Numbered from the stretch's first letter, positions 39,101 to 50,561 are shown. The stretch: 64,000 nt of DNA from Pantoea sp. SOD02 (GCF_024707505.1 NZ_CP102604.1:1054001-1118000); one strand, 5' to 3'. The notes: generated by a model from the sequence alone, not told the origin. Numbers and translations: made by a program.

Positions 39101-39592
39101 ATGCCATCTTTCGATATCGTTTCCGAAGTCGAATTGTCGGAAGTGCGAAATGCCGTGGAGAATGCGAGCCGCGAGATCTCAACCCGTTTCGATTTCCGTA
39201 ACGTGAGTGCAACCATTGAGCTCAACGAAAAGAATGAGACCATCAAACTCAGCAGCGAATCTGATTTTCAGGTTAAGCAGCTGGTGGATATTCTGCGCGA
39301 AAAGCTGCTGAAGCGTGGCATTGAAGGCGCGGCAATTGAAGTGCCAGAAGAGATCGTGCACAGCGGTAAAAGCTGGTCGGTGGAAGCCAAGCTGAAGAAA
39401 GGTATCGAAAGCGATATCGCGAAAAAGCTGGTGAAGCTGATTAAAGACAGCAAGCTGAAGGTGCAGACGCAGATTCAGGGTGAAGAACTGCGCGTAACCG
39501 GTAAGTCACGCGACGATCTGCAAGGTGCGATGGCGCTGGTGCGCGGTGGCAACCTCGGTCAGCCTTTCCAGTTCAAAAACTTCCGCGACTAA
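39101..39592 (+). CDS. yajQ: YajQ family nucleotide-binding protein
   Basis: 163 residues, equal to E. coli YajQ, from the ATG at 39101 ([20 protein letters not shown]) preceded by AGGAGAAG. An in-frame start 11 codons upstream is not conserved. Two ferredoxin-like repeats end [11 protein letters not shown]. The family binds RNA/nucleotides, and in Xanthomonas a homologue binds cyclic di-GMP. The stop overlaps the stop of the convergent sigma-54 activator (CTAA, 39589-39592) with no terminator between. Confidence 0.96.
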   Translation: MPSFDIVSEVELSEVRNAVENASREISTRFDFRNVSATIELNEKNETIKLSSESDFQVKQLVDILREKLLKRGIEGAAIEVPEEIVHSGKSWSVEAKLKKGIESDIAKKLVKLIKDSKLKVQTQIQGEELRVTGKSRDDLQGAMALVRGGNLGQPFQFKNFRD

Positions 39593-41361
39593 TCGCGTTT
39601 GTCGCGCGCCGCACGACGATAGAGCGTGCTGCGCGCGACGCCCAAGGCTTCCGCTGTTTTACTGATATTGCCATTAAAGCGCTGCAGCGTTTCGCTGATC
39701 AATCGTTCATCATGACTCTGCCGATCAGGCTGTGGCGGCAACGCCGCGCGACGATACTCGGCCGGCAAATGCACTTCAGTCACTTCCTCACCCTCATCCG
39801 CCAGCGCCAGCAGCACGCGTAACAAGCTGCGCAATTGCCGCACATTACCCGGCCATGGCAGCTGTGCCAGTGCTGTTAATAAAGCAGGTGAAAGCTGAAT
39901 ATCTCGATCCGCGCCGCCCAGCTCCAGCCATAAACGGCTGATAAAACCCTCTACATCCGGCCAGTCGCGCAGTGGCGGAATGGTCATCGAGAATTCCTGC
40001 AGGCGATAGAGCAAATCTTCGCGGAATTCGCCTTCGGCAACGCGTTGTGCCAAATCGCGGTGCGTGGCGCTGATCACTGCAAAATTTACCGGCCAGCTGC
40101 GGCTGGAGCCGAGCGGCGCCACCTCTTTCTCCTGCAATACGCGTAGCAAGCGGGTTTGCAGCGCCAGCGGCATATCGCCAATTTCATCGAGAAACAGCAC
40201 GCCGCCATCCGCTTCACGGATTTTACCGATATAGCCATTCTTGCTGGCACCGGTGAACGCGCCGGGTTGATAGCCAAACAGCTCAGATTCAATCAGCGCT
40301 TCTGGGATAGCCGCGCAGTTAATGGCAACGAATTTACCTTCGCGCCAGCGGCTCTGCTGATGCAGTGCGCGGCTGACATACTCTTTGCCGCTGCCGGTTT
40401 CGCCGTGAATGCACAGTGAAACGCCGGCATTGAGCAGTCGCACCATCTTCTCGCCATCGCGGCCCAGCAAGAAGGGCAGATCGCTGGCGGGTTCGCTCGG
40501 CGTGGCAAAATGGCTGCGCTGCGGCGCGTGCAGGCGGAAATAGTAGCGCTGCGTGGCGTAATCGAGCGGAACGGGAATGGTGTTGGCTTGCTGCTGCTGT
40601 TGCGGGAACAGTTGTTGAAAGGTCACGCTGCCGAGTTGTTCGACGCTCAGCGCCAGTTCGCGCATCGCCAGACGATTAGCGGCCGTCAGGACGTTATCTG
40701 AGAACACCAGCAGCAGTTCATCGCTGGTATCGATGCCCTGCGGCTGCAAATGCAGGCTCATCAACCATTGCTGCGGGTGCAGGCTCTGTTTTACCCACAG
40801 GTATTCGATCTGTTTCGCCGCCGCTTTCACCCAATTAAAGGTTTGCGGATGCGGGAAGTGCGCCGGGCCGGAAATATCCAGCACGCCAGCAATTTGGCCG
40901 TTCGGCATTTGCAGCGGCATCGCCGCGCAGTACAAGCCTTGATTGAGCGTCAGGAAGTGCTGATGACCTTCAATCTCGCAGCCGTCATCAATCGCCAGCG
41001 CGGTGCCAATCGCATTGGTGCCACGCCCGCATTCACTCCACAAATTGCCCGGAGCCAGCGCATAACGTTGGGCTTTTTCCATCGAAGGCATATCGCCAAA
41101 GGTATTAAGCACCAAACCGGTGGCATCCGACAGAATCACCACCGATTGCTTCTCGGCCAGTTTCTGCGCCAGCTGTTTAATAACCGGCTGCGCGAACTGC
41201 TGCAGCCCGGCATTGCTGGCGAGCACATCGGCCAGTTCACCCTGGCGAACACGAGGAAAATCATCGGCGGTGCGATCGAGACCATACAGCTGGCTACGAA
41301 ACCAGGAGTCGCTTAACAGCGGATTGGCGTTAACGGCAGACGCGGATGGATTTCCCTGCAT
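39589..41361 (-). CDS. AcoR-type sigma-54-dependent transcriptional activator
   Basis: 590 residues from the ATG at 41359-41361, chosen because GAGGT lies 7 bases upstream; several earlier in-frame ATGs lack a good site. The N-terminal region (about 30-190) is a GAF-type sensor ([27 protein letters not shown]). The AAA+ domain has Walker A GETGSGKE at about 320-327, the sigma-54 contact loop GAFTGAS, and Walker [12 protein letters not shown]. The C-terminal Fis-type HTH is [20 protein letters not shown]. Homologues control acetoin, aldehyde or alcohol catabolism. It is divergent from an aldehyde/alcohol dehydrogenase pair with a sigma-54 promoter, so it almost certainly activates that pair. 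Confidence 0.93.
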   Translation of the reverse strand: MQGNPSASAVNANPLLSDSWFRSQLYGLDRTADDFPRVRQGELADVLASNAGLQQFAQPVIKQLAQKLAEKQSVVILSDATGLVLNTFGDMPSMEKAQRYALAPGNLWSECGRGTNAIGTALAIDDGCEIEGHQHFLTLNQGLYCAAMPLQMPNGQIAGVLDISGPAHFPHPQTFNWVKAAAKQIEYLWVKQSLHPQQWLMSLHLQPQGIDTSDELLLVFSDNVLTAANRLAMRELALSVEQLGSVTFQQLFPQQQQQANTIPVPLDYATQRYYFRLHAPQRSHFATPSEPASDLPFLLGRDGEKMVRLLNAGVSLCIHGETGSGKEYVSRALHQQSRWREGKFVAINCAAIPEALIESELFGYQPGAFTGASKNGYIGKIREADGGVLFLDEIGDMPLALQTRLLRVLQEKEVAPLGSSRSWPVNFAVISATHRDLAQRVAEGEFREDLLYRLQEFSMTIPPLRDWPDVEGFISRLWLELGGADRDIQLSPALLTALAQLPWPGNVRQLRSLLRVLLALADEGEEVTEVHLPAEYRRAALPPQPDRQSHDERLISETLQRFNGNISKTAEALGVARSTLYRRAARDKRD

Positions 41362-41419
41362 TGATGACCTCATGCCCAAGCGAAAGTGTTGCAGCATTGT
41401 AGCGGGTCGGTTTCTGTAC

Positions 41420-41436
41420 TGTTGCGATACGCAACA
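41420..41436. promoter_or_regulatory. Candidate upstream activator site for the AcoR-type regulator
   Basis: TGTTGCGATACGCAACA is a perfect palindrome with 7-base arms around ATA. It lies about 107 bases upstream of the sigma-54 promoter and 59 bases upstream of the regulator's own start. That placement suits both activation of the dehydrogenase genes and autoregulation. Confidence 0.7.
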
Positions 41437-41490
41437 CAGATGGTGAACTTTTCTGCACAACATCTGCAAACCAAGCCGCACGTGTATTTA

Positions 41491-41503
41491 TAACTTAATG
41501 ATT
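41491..41503 (-). promoter_or_regulatory. Candidate IHF site
   Basis: On the minus strand AATCATTAAGTTA matches the IHF consensus WATCAANNNNTTR at all but one defined position. It is placed between the palindromic activator site and the sigma-54 promoter, in AT-rich DNA, where DNA bending would be useful. Confidence 0.45.
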
Positions 41504-41542
41504 GAATGTGTATTTTTTCAAATAAACGACTGATGAAAAAAG

Positions 41543-41560
41543 CTGGCACGCCCGCTGCAA
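41543..41560 (+). promoter_or_regulatory. Sigma-54 (-24/-12) promoter of the dehydrogenase operon
   Basis: CTGGCACGCCCGCTGCAA has the invariant GG and GC at the required spacing and matches TGGCACG-N4-TTGCA at nearly every position. It is 77 bases upstream of the aldehyde dehydrogenase start and is the only candidate promoter I find there. Confidence 0.9.
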
Positions 41561-41636
41561 TAGCTCCTTTGACAGCACGTTCTCTGAATGGCGACTGACC
41601 TTTCAGATTATCTGACCCTACATAAAGGAGTTTGCG

Positions 41637-43157
41637 ATGCGTTATGCATATCCCGGCACGCCCGGCGCTTTGGTTTCATTTCAGGCGACTTACGGCAACT
41701 ATATTGCGGGCAAATTCGTCGAGCCGCTCAGCGGCCAATACTTCACCAACACCTCGCCAGTCAATGGCAGCGATATTGCGCAGTTCCCGCGTTCGGATGC
41801 GCGCGATATCGATTTAGCGCTGGATGCAGCGCATCAGGCGGCCGATGCCTGGGGAAAAACCAGCGTGCAGCATCGCGCCAACATCCTGCTGCAGGTGGCG
41901 GATCGTATTGAGGCCAATCTCGAAAAACTGGCGGTGGCGGAGAGCTGGGATAACGGGAAACCGATCCGCGAAACCCTGAATGCCGATCTGCCGCTGGCGG
42001 TGGATCACTTCCGTTATTTCGCCGGTTGCCTGCGGGCGCAAGAGGGCAGCACTGCGGAGATCGATGAAACCACTGTTGCGTATCACTTCCATGAGCCGCT
42101 CGGCGTGGTTGGGCAGATAATTCCGTGGAACTTCCCGCTGTTAATGGCGGCGTGGAAACTGGCGCCGGCGCTGGCGGCGGGGAACTGTGTGGTGCTGAAA
42201 CCGGCAGAACAGACGCCGCTGGGGATTACGCTGCTGATGGAGGTGATTGGCGATCTGTTCCCGGCTGGCGTGTTGAATGTGGTGCAGGGCTTTGGTCGTG
42301 AAGCGGGTGAAGCGCTGGCGACCAGTAAACGCATCGCCAAAATCGCCTTTACCGGTTCAACGCCAGTTGGTCGTCACATTATGGCCTGCGCTGCTGAAAA
42401 CATCATTCCTTGTACCGTTGAACTGGGCGGCAAGTCGCCGAATATCTACTTCGCCGATGTAATGGAGGGCGAGGATGAGTTTATTGAGAAAGCGGTGGAA
42501 GGGTTAGTGCTCGGCTTCTTTAATCAGGGCGAAGTCTGTACTTGCCCGTCACGCGCTTTGATTCACGAATCGATCTATCAACCCTTTATGGATCGCGTGA
42601 TGGCGAAGGTGGCCAATATTCGTCGTGGCGATCCGCTCGATACCGACACCATGATTGGTGCGCAGGCTTCACGCCAGCAATTCGATAAAATCCTGTCGTA
42701 TATCAACATCGCACGCGACGAAGGCGGTCAGATTCTCACCGGTGGCGATCGCGCCAGCGTGGCCGCTGAACTGAATGACGGATTCTACATTCAGCCGACC
42801 TTAATCAAAGGAACTAACCAGATGCGCTGTTTCCAGGAGGAAATTTTTGGACCGGTGATTGGTGTCACTACTTTTAAGGATGAAGCAGAAGCCCTCGCCA
42901 TCGCCAATGAAACCCAGTTCGGCCTTGGTGCGGGCGTGTGGACGCGCGATACCAACCTGGCCTATCGCATGGGACGCGGCATTAAAGCCGGTCGCGTCTG
43001 GACCAACTGCTATCACATCTATCCCGCTCACGCGGCATTCGGCGGCTATAAGCAATCGGGTGTTGGCCGTGAGACGCACAAGATGGCGCTCAGCGCCTAT
43101 CAACAAACCAAAAATCTGCTGGTCAGCTATGGCACCGCGCCTTTGGGCCTGTTCTAA
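41637..43157 (+). CDS. NAD-dependent aldehyde dehydrogenase, AcoD/ExaC/AldB class
   Basis: 506 residues, the typical length of AcoD/ExaC acetaldehyde dehydrogenases (E. coli AldB is 512). Motifs are [23 protein letters not shown] for NAD binding, [12 protein letters not shown], the general base glutamate in [10 protein letters not shown], and the nucleophile C301 in [12 protein letters not shown]. The ending [15 protein letters not shown] is also typical. AAAGGAG precedes the ATG. It oxidises an aldehyde to its acid, probably acetaldehyde by class, and is paired with the alcohol dehydrogenase 30 bases downstream under sigma-54 control. Confidence 0.93.
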   Translation: MRYAYPGTPGALVSFQATYGNYIAGKFVEPLSGQYFTNTSPVNGSDIAQFPRSDARDIDLALDAAHQAADAWGKTSVQHRANILLQVADRIEANLEKLAVAESWDNGKPIRETLNADLPLAVDHFRYFAGCLRAQEGSTAEIDETTVAYHFHEPLGVVGQIIPWNFPLLMAAWKLAPALAAGNCVVLKPAEQTPLGITLLMEVIGDLFPAGVLNVVQGFGREAGEALATSKRIAKIAFTGSTPVGRHIMACAAENIIPCTVELGGKSPNIYFADVMEGEDEFIEKAVEGLVLGFFNQGEVCTCPSRALIHESIYQPFMDRVMAKVANIRRGDPLDTDTMIGAQASRQQFDKILSYINIARDEGGQILTGGDRASVAAELNDGFYIQPTLIKGTNQMRCFQEEIFGPVIGVTTFKDEAEALAIANETQFGLGAGVWTRDTNLAYRMGRGIKAGRVWTNCYHIYPAHAAFGGYKQSGVGRETHKMALSAYQQTKNLLVSYGTAPLGLF

Positions 43158-43187
43158 GTCCGCATCCGATCAAATGGAGAGTGAAAG

Positions 43188-44228
43188 ATGAATATGCAAA
43201 TCAAAACCACCATGAAAGCCGCTGTTGTGAAGTCTTTTGGTGAACCGTTAGTGATTGAGCAGGTGCCGGTGCCGCAGGTCGGGCCGGGGCAGATTTTGGT
43301 GAAAATCGCGGCTACCGGCGTGTGCCATACCGATCTCCACGCGGCTGAAGGCGACTGGCCGATTAAACCTAATCCACCGTTTATTCCGGGTCACGAAGGT
43401 GTGGGCCAGGTTGTGGCGCTGGGCGAGGGCGTTAAGCACCTGAAAATGGGCGATCGCGTTGGTGTGCCGTGGCTCTATTCGGCGTGCGGCCATTGTGAGC
43501 ATTGTCTGGATAGCTGGGAAACGCTGTGTCTATCGCAGCAAAATGCCGGTTACTCAGTGAATGGCAGCTTCGCGGAATATTGCCTCGCCGATGCCAACTA
43601 TGTCGGTATCATCCCGGATAACGTCGATTACAACGAAATCGCGCCGATCCTCTGTGCGGGCGTCACCGTGTATAAAGGGCTGAAAATGACCGACACCAAA
43701 CCCGGCGATTGGGTGGTGATTTCCGGTATCGGCGGTTTAGGGCATATGGCGGTGCAGTACGCGGTGGCGATGGGTCTGAATGTGGCGGCGGTAGATATCG
43801 ATGATGAGAAGCTTGAGTTTGCTAAACGTCTCGGTGCCAGCGTGGTAGCGAATGCGAAAAATGTCGATCCGGCCAAATTGTTCCAGAAGAGTTTCGGCGG
43901 CGCGCATGGCGTGCTGGTGACGGCAGTTTCACCGAAAGCATTCGAACAGGCGATTGGTACGCTGCGTCGTGGCGGCACCATGGTGCTGAACGGTTTGCCG
44001 CCGGGCAAATTCGATCTGTCGATCTTCAATATGGTGCTGGATGGCATTACGGTGCGCGGTTCCATCGTGGGTACGCGCAAAGATCTGCAGGAAGCGCTGG
44101 ATTTCGCCGGTCGTCACAAGGTGAAAGCGACCGTGGCGGTTGAACCGCTGACGAACATCAACGATATCTTCGCGCGTATGCACGCTGGCAAGATTGAAGG
44201 GCGCATCGTGGTGGATATGTCGCTGTAA
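43188..44228 (+). CDS. adhP: Zinc-dependent alcohol dehydrogenase, AdhP type
   Basis: 346 residues (E. coli AdhP 336). The catalytic zinc site is shown by [24 protein letters not shown] and the later cysteine of [11 protein letters not shown]. The structural zinc cysteines are [15 protein letters not shown]. The NAD-binding motif is [14 protein letters not shown]. It interconverts primary alcohols and aldehydes, and with the preceding enzyme would convert ethanol or a similar alcohol to the acid. A terminator follows at once. Confidence 0.92.
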   Translation: MNMQIKTTMKAAVVKSFGEPLVIEQVPVPQVGPGQILVKIAATGVCHTDLHAAEGDWPIKPNPPFIPGHEGVGQVVALGEGVKHLKMGDRVGVPWLYSACGHCEHCLDSWETLCLSQQNAGYSVNGSFAEYCLADANYVGIIPDNVDYNEIAPILCAGVTVYKGLKMTDTKPGDWVVISGIGGLGHMAVQYAVAMGLNVAAVDIDDEKLEFAKRLGASVVANAKNVDPAKLFQKSFGGAHGVLVTAVSPKAFEQAIGTLRRGGTMVLNGLPPGKFDLSIFNMVLDGITVRGSIVGTRKDLQEALDFAGRHKVKATVAVEPLTNINDIFARMHAGKIEGRIVVDMSL

Positions 44229-44232
44229 CAAA

Positions 44233-44256
44233 AAGCCCGACGCGAAGGTCGGGCTT
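44233..44256. terminator. Terminator between adhP and yajR
   Basis: A 9-bp stem AAGCCCGAC / GTCGGGCTT around GCGAAG. A-rich DNA on one side and TTGTC on the other let it serve both convergent genes. Confidence 0.85.
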
Positions 44257-44261
44257 GTCAT

Positions 44262-45626
44262 TTAACAGCTGGCGAGCAGCGCTTCAAGTTCGACGCGGCT
44301 CGTCACTTTACTGTCGATTTTGATGTAGGCACTTTTCTCTTCCGGCACGATAAACACCGACGCCACGCCGGGCTGCGCTTTCAATCGCTTCTCAAGGTTC
44401 GGCACCGCCAGCACCGCATCGCTGAGCATAATGCGCAGGCTGCTTACATACGGTGGTTCCTGCATCGACATCGCCACAAACAGCCACGCTGCTGCGACAA
44501 TCGCGCCGACCAGGAACACGGTTTGTGCATCAACATGACCATAGATCCATCCGCCCATGCTGCCGCCAATCGCCACGCCAATGAACTGGCTGGTCGAGTA
44601 GATGCCCATCGCGGTGCCTTTGTAGCCCGGCGGCGACTCTTTACTGATCAGCGACGGCAGAATCGCTTCCATTAGGTTGAAGGCGAGGAAGAACAGCTGC
44701 ACGCCAATCACCAGCGTCCAGAAGTGGCCTGCCGCGCCCCACAATACGATTTCCGCGATGATGATGATCGCCACGCAGCCGACAAACACGCGCTTCATGC
44801 GGCGTTTCACTTCGGCATAGATAATGAAAGGCACCACGGCGACAAACGCCACCAGCATGGTCACCAGATAAACTTTCCAGTGTTCTGCCGCCGGTAAACC
44901 GGCTTGTTCAAACTGTCCCGGCAGCGCCACGAAGCTCGACATCAACAGAATGTGTAGGCAGAGAATGCCGATATTCAGTTTTAACAGTTTTGGATTGGTC
45001 AGCACCGCACGGATGCTGCCTTTCACCATGCCGGATTCGCGATTCAACACGTGATTTGGCGCATTCGGTACCACTAATAAGGTGATGACGATGCCAAGCG
45101 TCGCGAGGATAGCAATCATCCAGAACAGCGCGTGCAAGCCGAGCGCGTGGGTGACAATCGGGCCAACTACCATTGCAATGGCAAAGGTGACGCCAAAGCT
45201 GATGCCGATAAACGCCATCGCTTTGGTGCGGTTCTGTTCACGGGTTAAGTCCGACAGCAACGCCATTACCGCTGCGGCAATCGCGCCGGAACCTTGTAAT
45301 GCGCGACCTAAAATCACACCCCAAATGGTATCGGAGGTGGCAGCAATAACACTGCCGAAAACGAACAGCAGCAGTCCGCCGACGATCAGTGGCTTACGGC
45401 CGACGCGATCGGAGAGGAGACCAAATGGAATCTGGAAGATGGCTTGTGCCAAACCATAGATACCGATTGCGAGACCAATCAGTGTTTCACTGGCGCCCTG
45501 TAACGCCATGCCGTACGTGGTGAGTACCGGCAAGACCATAAACATTCCCAGCATGCGCAGGGAAAAAACGGTACCTAAACCCCATGTAGCGCGAAGCTCT
45601 ACTGGCGTCATTTTATTGTCGTTCAT
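44262..45626 (-). CDS. yajR: MFS transporter YajR
   Basis: 454 residues, equal to E. coli YajR. Twelve membrane helices with motif A in GLLSDRVGRKPLIVGG, followed by the C-terminal cytoplasmic YAM ferredoxin-like domain (about 385-454, LRIMLSDAVLAVPNLEKRLK ... SRVELEALLASC). The E. coli structure is known but its substrate is not; a drug/H+ antiporter type is assumed. In E. coli it follows yajQ directly. Here the sigma-54 module is inserted between them. Confidence 0.95.
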   Translation of the reverse strand: MNDNKMTPVELRATWGLGTVFSLRMLGMFMVLPVLTTYGMALQGASETLIGLAIGIYGLAQAIFQIPFGLLSDRVGRKPLIVGGLLLFVFGSVIAATSDTIWGVILGRALQGSGAIAAAVMALLSDLTREQNRTKAMAFIGISFGVTFAIAMVVGPIVTHALGLHALFWMIAILATLGIVITLLVVPNAPNHVLNRESGMVKGSIRAVLTNPKLLKLNIGILCLHILLMSSFVALPGQFEQAGLPAAEHWKVYLVTMLVAFVAVVPFIIYAEVKRRMKRVFVGCVAIIIIAEIVLWGAAGHFWTLVIGVQLFFLAFNLMEAILPSLISKESPPGYKGTAMGIYSTSQFIGVAIGGSMGGWIYGHVDAQTVFLVGAIVAAAWLFVAMSMQEPPYVSSLRIMLSDAVLAVPNLEKRLKAQPGVASVFIVPEEKSAYIKIDSKVTSRVELEALLASC

Positions 45627-45710
45627 GTTTACCTCAAAATTATACTGCGCCCATTCTAGGCAGCAGGGCAGGGCGGGTAAAACATTTGTTCTTAAGCAGT
45701 GGTAACAAAA

Positions 45711-45739
45711 AGAAAGGGCGCGAAATTCGCGCCCTTTCT
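45711..45739 (-). terminator. Terminator of the cyo operon
   Basis: A 14-bp perfect inverted repeat AGAAAGGGCGCGAA / TTCGCGCCCTTTCT centred on one A, with T-rich DNA beyond it on the minus strand. It starts 18 bases downstream of the cyoE stop. Confidence 0.92.
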
Positions 45740-45756
45740 GGTTTTGCGGAGCTGAA

Positions 45757-46644
45757 TTACCAGACGTAAGTCAGCAAATCTTTCGACGCTGGCGTCATGA
45801 AATCAACCGACATCATCACGCTCAGGGCGGTGATAGCGACAATCGAGAACACAAACAGTTTACGCGCCCAAACTTTGTCGTTTGAGGTTTTGTAACCTGA
45901 AAGTGCCATGCCGAGCCACCACACGCTAACGGCCGCAGCCACCACCAGATATTTGTAGCCCGCGTAACCGCCAAGGGTCAGCATCAGCGTGGCAATCATG
46001 AACGCCAGGATATACAGCGTAATATGATTTTTTGCCACTGAAATGCCTTTCACCACCGGCAGAACCGGAATATTGGCAGCCTGGTAATCTTTAAAGCGGA
46101 AGATGGCAATCGCATAGGAGTGCGGCATCTGCCACAGGCTAAAGATAGCCAGTAAAATCAACGCGCCAGCATCAAACTGGTTGGTGACTGCGCAGTAGCC
46201 AATCACCGGCGGCGCAGCGCCAGAGAGACTACCAATCAGCGTGCCGTAGACAGAGTTACGCTTCATATAGAGGCTGTAAACGCCTACATAAACCACGAAG
46301 CCCATCACCGCCAGCCACATGGCCAGCGGGTTAGCGCCGAAATACAGCAACGCAAAGCCAGCAATACCCAATGCGGTTGCATAAACCAGGCTTACTTTCG
46401 CCGAGATCAGGCCTTTGACCAGAACACGGTTCCGCGTTCTCTCCATTTTGATGTCGATATCGCGGTCAATCACGTTGTTGAAAACACAACCTGATGCGAC
46501 AACCAGCGATACGCCAACCAGCGAGGCGAGAAACAGGGTGTAATCAATGCTGCCTTTCGAAGCCAGCAGGAATCCACCGATCACAGAAATTAAATTGCCG
46601 AAAATAATTCCTGGTTTTGTTACTTGCAGGTATTGCTTAATCAT
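45757..46644 (-). CDS. cyoE: Protoheme IX farnesyltransferase CyoE
   Basis: 295 residues (E. coli 296) from the ATG at 46642-46644 ([20 protein letters not shown]). A much longer in-frame extension lies inside cyoD and is not real. It is a UbiA-type membrane prenyltransferase that makes heme O for the oxidase. Asp-rich motifs are [18 protein letters not shown] and the second-loop [14 protein letters not shown]. Last gene of the cyo operon. Confidence 0.97.
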   Translation of the reverse strand: MIKQYLQVTKPGIIFGNLISVIGGFLLASKGSIDYTLFLASLVGVSLVVASGCVFNNVIDRDIDIKMERTRNRVLVKGLISAKVSLVYATALGIAGFALLYFGANPLAMWLAVMGFVVYVGVYSLYMKRNSVYGTLIGSLSGAAPPVIGYCAVTNQFDAGALILLAIFSLWQMPHSYAIAIFRFKDYQAANIPVLPVVKGISVAKNHITLYILAFMIATLMLTLGGYAGYKYLVVAAAVSVWWLGMALSGYKTSNDKVWARKLFVFSIVAITALSVMMSVDFMTPASKDLLTYVW

Positions 46645-46655
46645 TACGCGACTCT

Positions 46656-46985
46656 TTAGTGGGCCATCATGTTGTAGTTGAGGTTCCACATAATCCACAG
46701 TGAGCCTACAACAACAATCAAGATAATGAGTGCTGAGAAGACGATGGCCACCATGTTCCAGCCACCTTCTGATTTGCTGTCTAAGTGCAGGAAGTAGACG
46801 AGGTGAACCAGCACCTGAACTACCGCACACACCAGAACCACACCCAGAATAGTGCCGTGTGAAGCGCCGCCATCCATTACCATCCAAAACGGAATACCGG
46901 TCAGGATGATAGAGAGGACGAAGCCGATCATGTAAGACTTCACGCTACCGTGCGAAGCGCCATGTTCGTTAACAGAATGACTCAT
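46656..46985 (-). CDS. cyoD: Cytochrome bo3 ubiquinol oxidase subunit IV, CyoD
   Basis: 109 residues, equal to E. coli CyoD, from the ATG at 46983-46985 ([20 protein letters not shown]). Three membrane helices. The start shares one base with the cyoC stop (TAATG). It assists assembly of the Cu-heme site in subunit I. Confidence 0.97.
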   Translation of the reverse strand: MSHSVNEHGASHGSVKSYMIGFVLSIILTGIPFWMVMDGGASHGTILGVVLVCAVVQVLVHLVYFLHLDSKSEGGWNMVAIVFSALIILIVVVGSLWIMWNLNYNMMAH

Positions 46986-47599
46986 TACATGGCTCCCATC
47001 AGGTAGACAACGGTGAATACGCAGATCCAAACCACATCCAGGAAGTGCCAGAACAAGCTGAGGCACATGATACGGGTGCGGTTGGTTGCAGTCAGACCAC
47101 GTTTAGAAATCTGGAACATCATCACTGCCATCCAGATCAGGCCAGAGGTCACGTGCAAACCGTGCGTGCCGACCAGCGTGAAGAACGCTGACAGGAAGCC
47201 GCTGCGATCAGGACCGAAGCCTTCTTTGATCAGGTGATGGAATTCATAGATTTCCATGCCGATAAAGCCAGCACCGAACAGGAAGGTCAACGCTAACCAG
47301 CTGATGACCGAGCCCTTGTTCTGGTTGTTCATCGCAATCACTGCCATACCATAGGTAATGGAGCTGAGCAGCAGCAGCGCGGTTTCGACCAGGACGAACG
47401 GCAGTTCGAAGATGTCTTTACCTGCCGGGCCACCGGCAGTGTTATTGACCATTACTGCATAGGTCGCAAACAGGGTTGCGAAGATAATGCAGTCACTCAT
47501 CAGGTAGATCCAGAAGCCAAAGACTTTATTGGCTCCTGCATCGTGATGCCCATGCTCCGCATGGGCGTCGTGGTGGTGTTTTGCAGTTTCAGTTGACAT
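46985..47599 (-). CDS. cyoC: Cytochrome bo3 ubiquinol oxidase subunit III, CyoC
   Basis: 204 residues, equal to E. coli CyoC. Five membrane helices of the heme-copper oxidase subunit III family, with [20 protein letters not shown] near the N-terminus and [19 protein letters not shown] at the C-terminus. The N-terminal tail is rich in histidine. Its start overlaps the cyoB stop by one base. Confidence 0.98.
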   Translation of the reverse strand: MSTETAKHHHDAHAEHGHHDAGANKVFGFWIYLMSDCIIFATLFATYAVMVNNTAGGPAGKDIFELPFVLVETALLLLSSITYGMAVIAMNNQNKGSVISWLALTFLFGAGFIGMEIYEFHHLIKEGFGPDRSGFLSAFFTLVGTHGLHVTSGLIWMAVMMFQISKRGLTATNRTRIMCLSLFWHFLDVVWICVFTVVYLMGAM

Positions 47600-49581
47600 T
47601 ATTTCAGACCTGCTTTGCTGATTTCGTCAAAGTGCTTCTTCTCGATCTGCTCGACTTCGGCAACCGGTACGTAGTAATCCACGTCTTCATCGAAGCTCTT
47701 CACAATCCAGGTCACGATAGTGCCCAGGAAGGTAAGGCCAGCCAGCCACCAAATGTGCCAGATCATAGCGAAACCGAAGACAGTCATCAGGGCCGCGATA
47801 ACAATGGCTGCGCCGCTGTTTTTCGGCATATGAATTTCTTCATATTTTTCTGGCTGCTTGTACGCTTCGCCTTTCTCTTTCATTTCCCAGAACGCATCGC
47901 GCTCGTGGATATGAGGGATAACAGCAAAGTTGTAGAACGGCGGCGGTGAAGAGGTTGCCCACTCCAGCGTACGTCCACCCCACGGGTCACCGGTCAGGTC
48001 ACGGTTCTGGTCGCGGTCACGCACAGAAACGTAGAACTGGGTAATCTGGCACAGGATACCGCAAGCGATCAGCGCTGCACCGCCTGCTGCAACGACCAGC
48101 AGTGAGTGGAACTGAGGATCGATGTCCTGGCTGATACGACGCGTCATACCCATGAAGCCCAGCGCATACAGCGGCATGAATGCCACGAAGAAGCCGATGA
48201 TCCAGAACCAGAACGCGCGGATGCCCCATTTTTCATTCAGCGTGAAGCCGAATGCTTTCGGGAACCAGTAGGTCACGCCAGCCATACAACCGAACACCAC
48301 ACCACCGATAATCACGTTATGGAAGTGCGCGATCAGGAACAGGCTGTTGTGCAGAATGAAGTCCGCACCCGGAACCGCCAGCAGAACACCTGTCATACCA
48401 CCAATCGAGAAGGTAACCAGGAAGCCGATGGTCCACAGCATTGCTGAGTGGAACTCAACGCGACCCTGATACATGGTGAACAGCCAGTTGAAGATTTTCA
48501 CGCCGGTCGGGATAGCGATGATCATCGTCATGATACCGAAGAAGGCGTTTACGTTCGCGCCCGCACCCATGGTGAAGAAGTGGTGCAGCCAAACGATGAA
48601 CGACAAGACGGTAATCGCGATGGTCGCCCACACCAGAGAGGTGTAACCGAACAGACGCTTTTTAGAGAAGGTAGCAGTGACTTCAGCGAAGACACCAAAC
48701 ACCGGCAGAACCAGGATGTACACTTCCGGGTGACCCCAGACCCAAATCAGGTTGACGTACATCATCATGTTACCGCCCATTTCATTGGTGAAGAAATGGA
48801 AGCCAAGGTAACGGTCAAGCGTCAACAGTGCCAGCGTAACGGTCAGTACCGGGAACGCAGCGATGATCAGGACGTTAGTACACAGTGATGCCCAGGTGAA
48901 TACCGGCATTTTGAACAGGTCCATGCCCGGCGCACGCATCTTCAGAATGGTAACGAAGAAGTTGATACCGGTCAGTGTCGTACCGATACCGGACAGCTGG
49001 AGACTCCAGATCCAGTAATCGACCCCGACGCCAGGACTGTACTCCGCACCCGAAAGCGGCGGATAAGCCAACCAGCCGGTCTGTGCGAACTCGCCCACAC
49101 CCAGAGAGATGTTCACCAGGATCACACCGATCGCGGTAAACCAGAAGCTCAGGTTGTTCAGGAACGGGAAGGCAACGTCACGTGCACCGATTTGCAGCGG
49201 TACCGCGATGTTCATCAGACCTACCACGAATGGCATCGCCACGAAGAAGATCATGATCACGCCGTGAGCGGTGAAGATCTGGTCGTAGTGGTGCGGCGGT
49301 AGTATGCCGGCTTCCCCAGCGGAAGCCATCACTTGTTGGGTACGCATCATTACCGCATCGGCAAAGCCGCGCAGCAACATGACGAAAGCCATGATGATGT
49401 ACATGATACCCAGTTTTTTGTGGTCGATGGAGGTGAACCATTCTGACCACAGGTACTGCCACTTACCAAAATAGGTAATCGCAGCAACCAGTGCCAGACC
49501 ACCTAAGATGATAGCGGCGACCGTAACCACGATAATGGGTTCGTGGTATGGCACTGCATCCAGTGTTAATTTTCCGAACAT
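47599..49581 (-). CDS. cyoB: Cytochrome bo3 ubiquinol oxidase subunit I, CyoB
   Basis: 660 residues (E. coli 663). It holds low-spin heme b, heme o3 and CuB and pumps protons. Ligand regions are seen in [32 protein letters not shown] (the CuB His and the cross-linked Tyr), [12 protein letters not shown] and [12 protein letters not shown]. About 15 helices. It lies 4 bases behind cyoA. Confidence 0.98.
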   Translation of the reverse strand: MFGKLTLDAVPYHEPIIVVTVAAIILGGLALVAAITYFGKWQYLWSEWFTSIDHKKLGIMYIIMAFVMLLRGFADAVMMRTQQVMASAGEAGILPPHHYDQIFTAHGVIMIFFVAMPFVVGLMNIAVPLQIGARDVAFPFLNNLSFWFTAIGVILVNISLGVGEFAQTGWLAYPPLSGAEYSPGVGVDYWIWSLQLSGIGTTLTGINFFVTILKMRAPGMDLFKMPVFTWASLCTNVLIIAAFPVLTVTLALLTLDRYLGFHFFTNEMGGNMMMYVNLIWVWGHPEVYILVLPVFGVFAEVTATFSKKRLFGYTSLVWATIAITVLSFIVWLHHFFTMGAGANVNAFFGIMTMIIAIPTGVKIFNWLFTMYQGRVEFHSAMLWTIGFLVTFSIGGMTGVLLAVPGADFILHNSLFLIAHFHNVIIGGVVFGCMAGVTYWFPKAFGFTLNEKWGIRAFWFWIIGFFVAFMPLYALGFMGMTRRISQDIDPQFHSLLVVAAGGAALIACGILCQITQFYVSVRDRDQNRDLTGDPWGGRTLEWATSSPPPFYNFAVIPHIHERDAFWEMKEKGEAYKQPEKYEEIHMPKNSGAAIVIAALMTVFGFAMIWHIWWLAGLTFLGTIVTWIVKSFDEDVDYYVPVAEVEQIEKKHFDEISKAGLK

Positions 49582-49585
49582 CGTA

Positions 49586-50512
49586 TTATTCCTCGGCTCC
49601 CGCGGAAGCGGCGTGACTCATGTCCATGCCTTTATGCTCTGGCATGTCCATCTTCCCGTGGCTCATCTTGAACTTATCAATAACTTGCTTGAACAGTTCT
49701 GGATTCGTCGTAGAGAAATATTCCACCGGGTGATTTTCGCTTGGCGTAGCCAGTTTCTCGAAATCATCCATGGTGTTCAGCACGTTAGGTGCCGCTTTAA
49801 CTTTGGCAACCCACTGCTGGAATTCCGCATCGTCTTTAGTTGCAATGGCTTTGAACTTCATGCCAGAGAAACCACGACCACTGAAGTTCGCAGAGATACC
49901 GTCAAATGTTCCTGGCTCGTTGGCGATCAGATGCAGTTTGGTCTGCATACCGGCCATCGCGTAGATCTGGCTGCCGAGAGTAGGAATAAAGAAGGAGTTC
50001 ATCACGGAGTTGGAGGTGATCTTGAAGTTCACCGGAGTGTTTGCCGGGAAGGCAATCTGGTTTACGGTTGCAATACCCTGTTCCGGGTAAATGAACAGCC
50101 ATTTCCAGTCCAGTGCCACTACGTCGATCTCAACCGGTTTAACGTCAGAAACCAGCGGTTTGCTCGGCTCCAGCGCGTGGGTTGATTTCCAGGTCAAAAC
50201 GCCGAGGAAAATAATGATCAGGATCGGAATGGTCCAGACCACGGCTTCCACTTTGTTCGAGTGTGACCAGTTAGGGCTATAAGTTGCGTTAGTATTGGTT
50301 GCCCGATATTTCCAGGCAAAGAATACTGCCATGAAGACTGCCGGGATAACGACGATCATCATCAAGCCGAAAGCTGTCAGAATCAACGAACGTTGCTCCA
50401 GTGCAATCTGTCCTTTGGGATTTAACAACGCACTATCGCAGCCACTGAGTAATACAGCGCCTGCAATTAATGACAAAATCCCCAAACTTTTATTGTATTT
50501 ACTGAGTCTCAT
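49586..50512 (-). CDS. cyoA: Cytochrome bo3 ubiquinol oxidase subunit II, CyoA
   Basis: 308 residues (E. coli 315). A lipoprotein signal with lipobox LSGC (C25) is followed by two membrane helices and a periplasmic cupredoxin domain that lacks CuA, as in quinol oxidases. [20 protein letters not shown] lies in that domain. The C-terminal tail is His/Met-rich ([20 protein letters not shown]). First gene of cyoABCDE; GAGGT precedes the ATG. Confidence 0.98.
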   Translation of the reverse strand: MRLSKYNKSLGILSLIAGAVLLSGCDSALLNPKGQIALEQRSLILTAFGLMMIVVIPAVFMAVFFAWKYRATNTNATYSPNWSHSNKVEAVVWTIPILIIIFLGVLTWKSTHALEPSKPLVSDVKPVEIDVVALDWKWLFIYPEQGIATVNQIAFPANTPVNFKITSNSVMNSFFIPTLGSQIYAMAGMQTKLHLIANEPGTFDGISANFSGRGFSGMKFKAIATKDDAEFQQWVAKVKAAPNVLNTMDDFEKLATPSENHPVEYFSTTNPELFKQVIDKFKMSHGKMDMPEHKGMDMSHAASAGAEE

Positions 50513-50561
50513 TTAACGACCTCAATGACAAAGGGCTCTATTGTCGTTTAAGTGTGCGCGC

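Noticed and set aside
41482-41560. Sigma-70 promoter for the aldehyde dehydrogenase gene
   Set aside because: No hexamer pair with acceptable spacing; the sigma-54 element is far better and fits the divergent activator.
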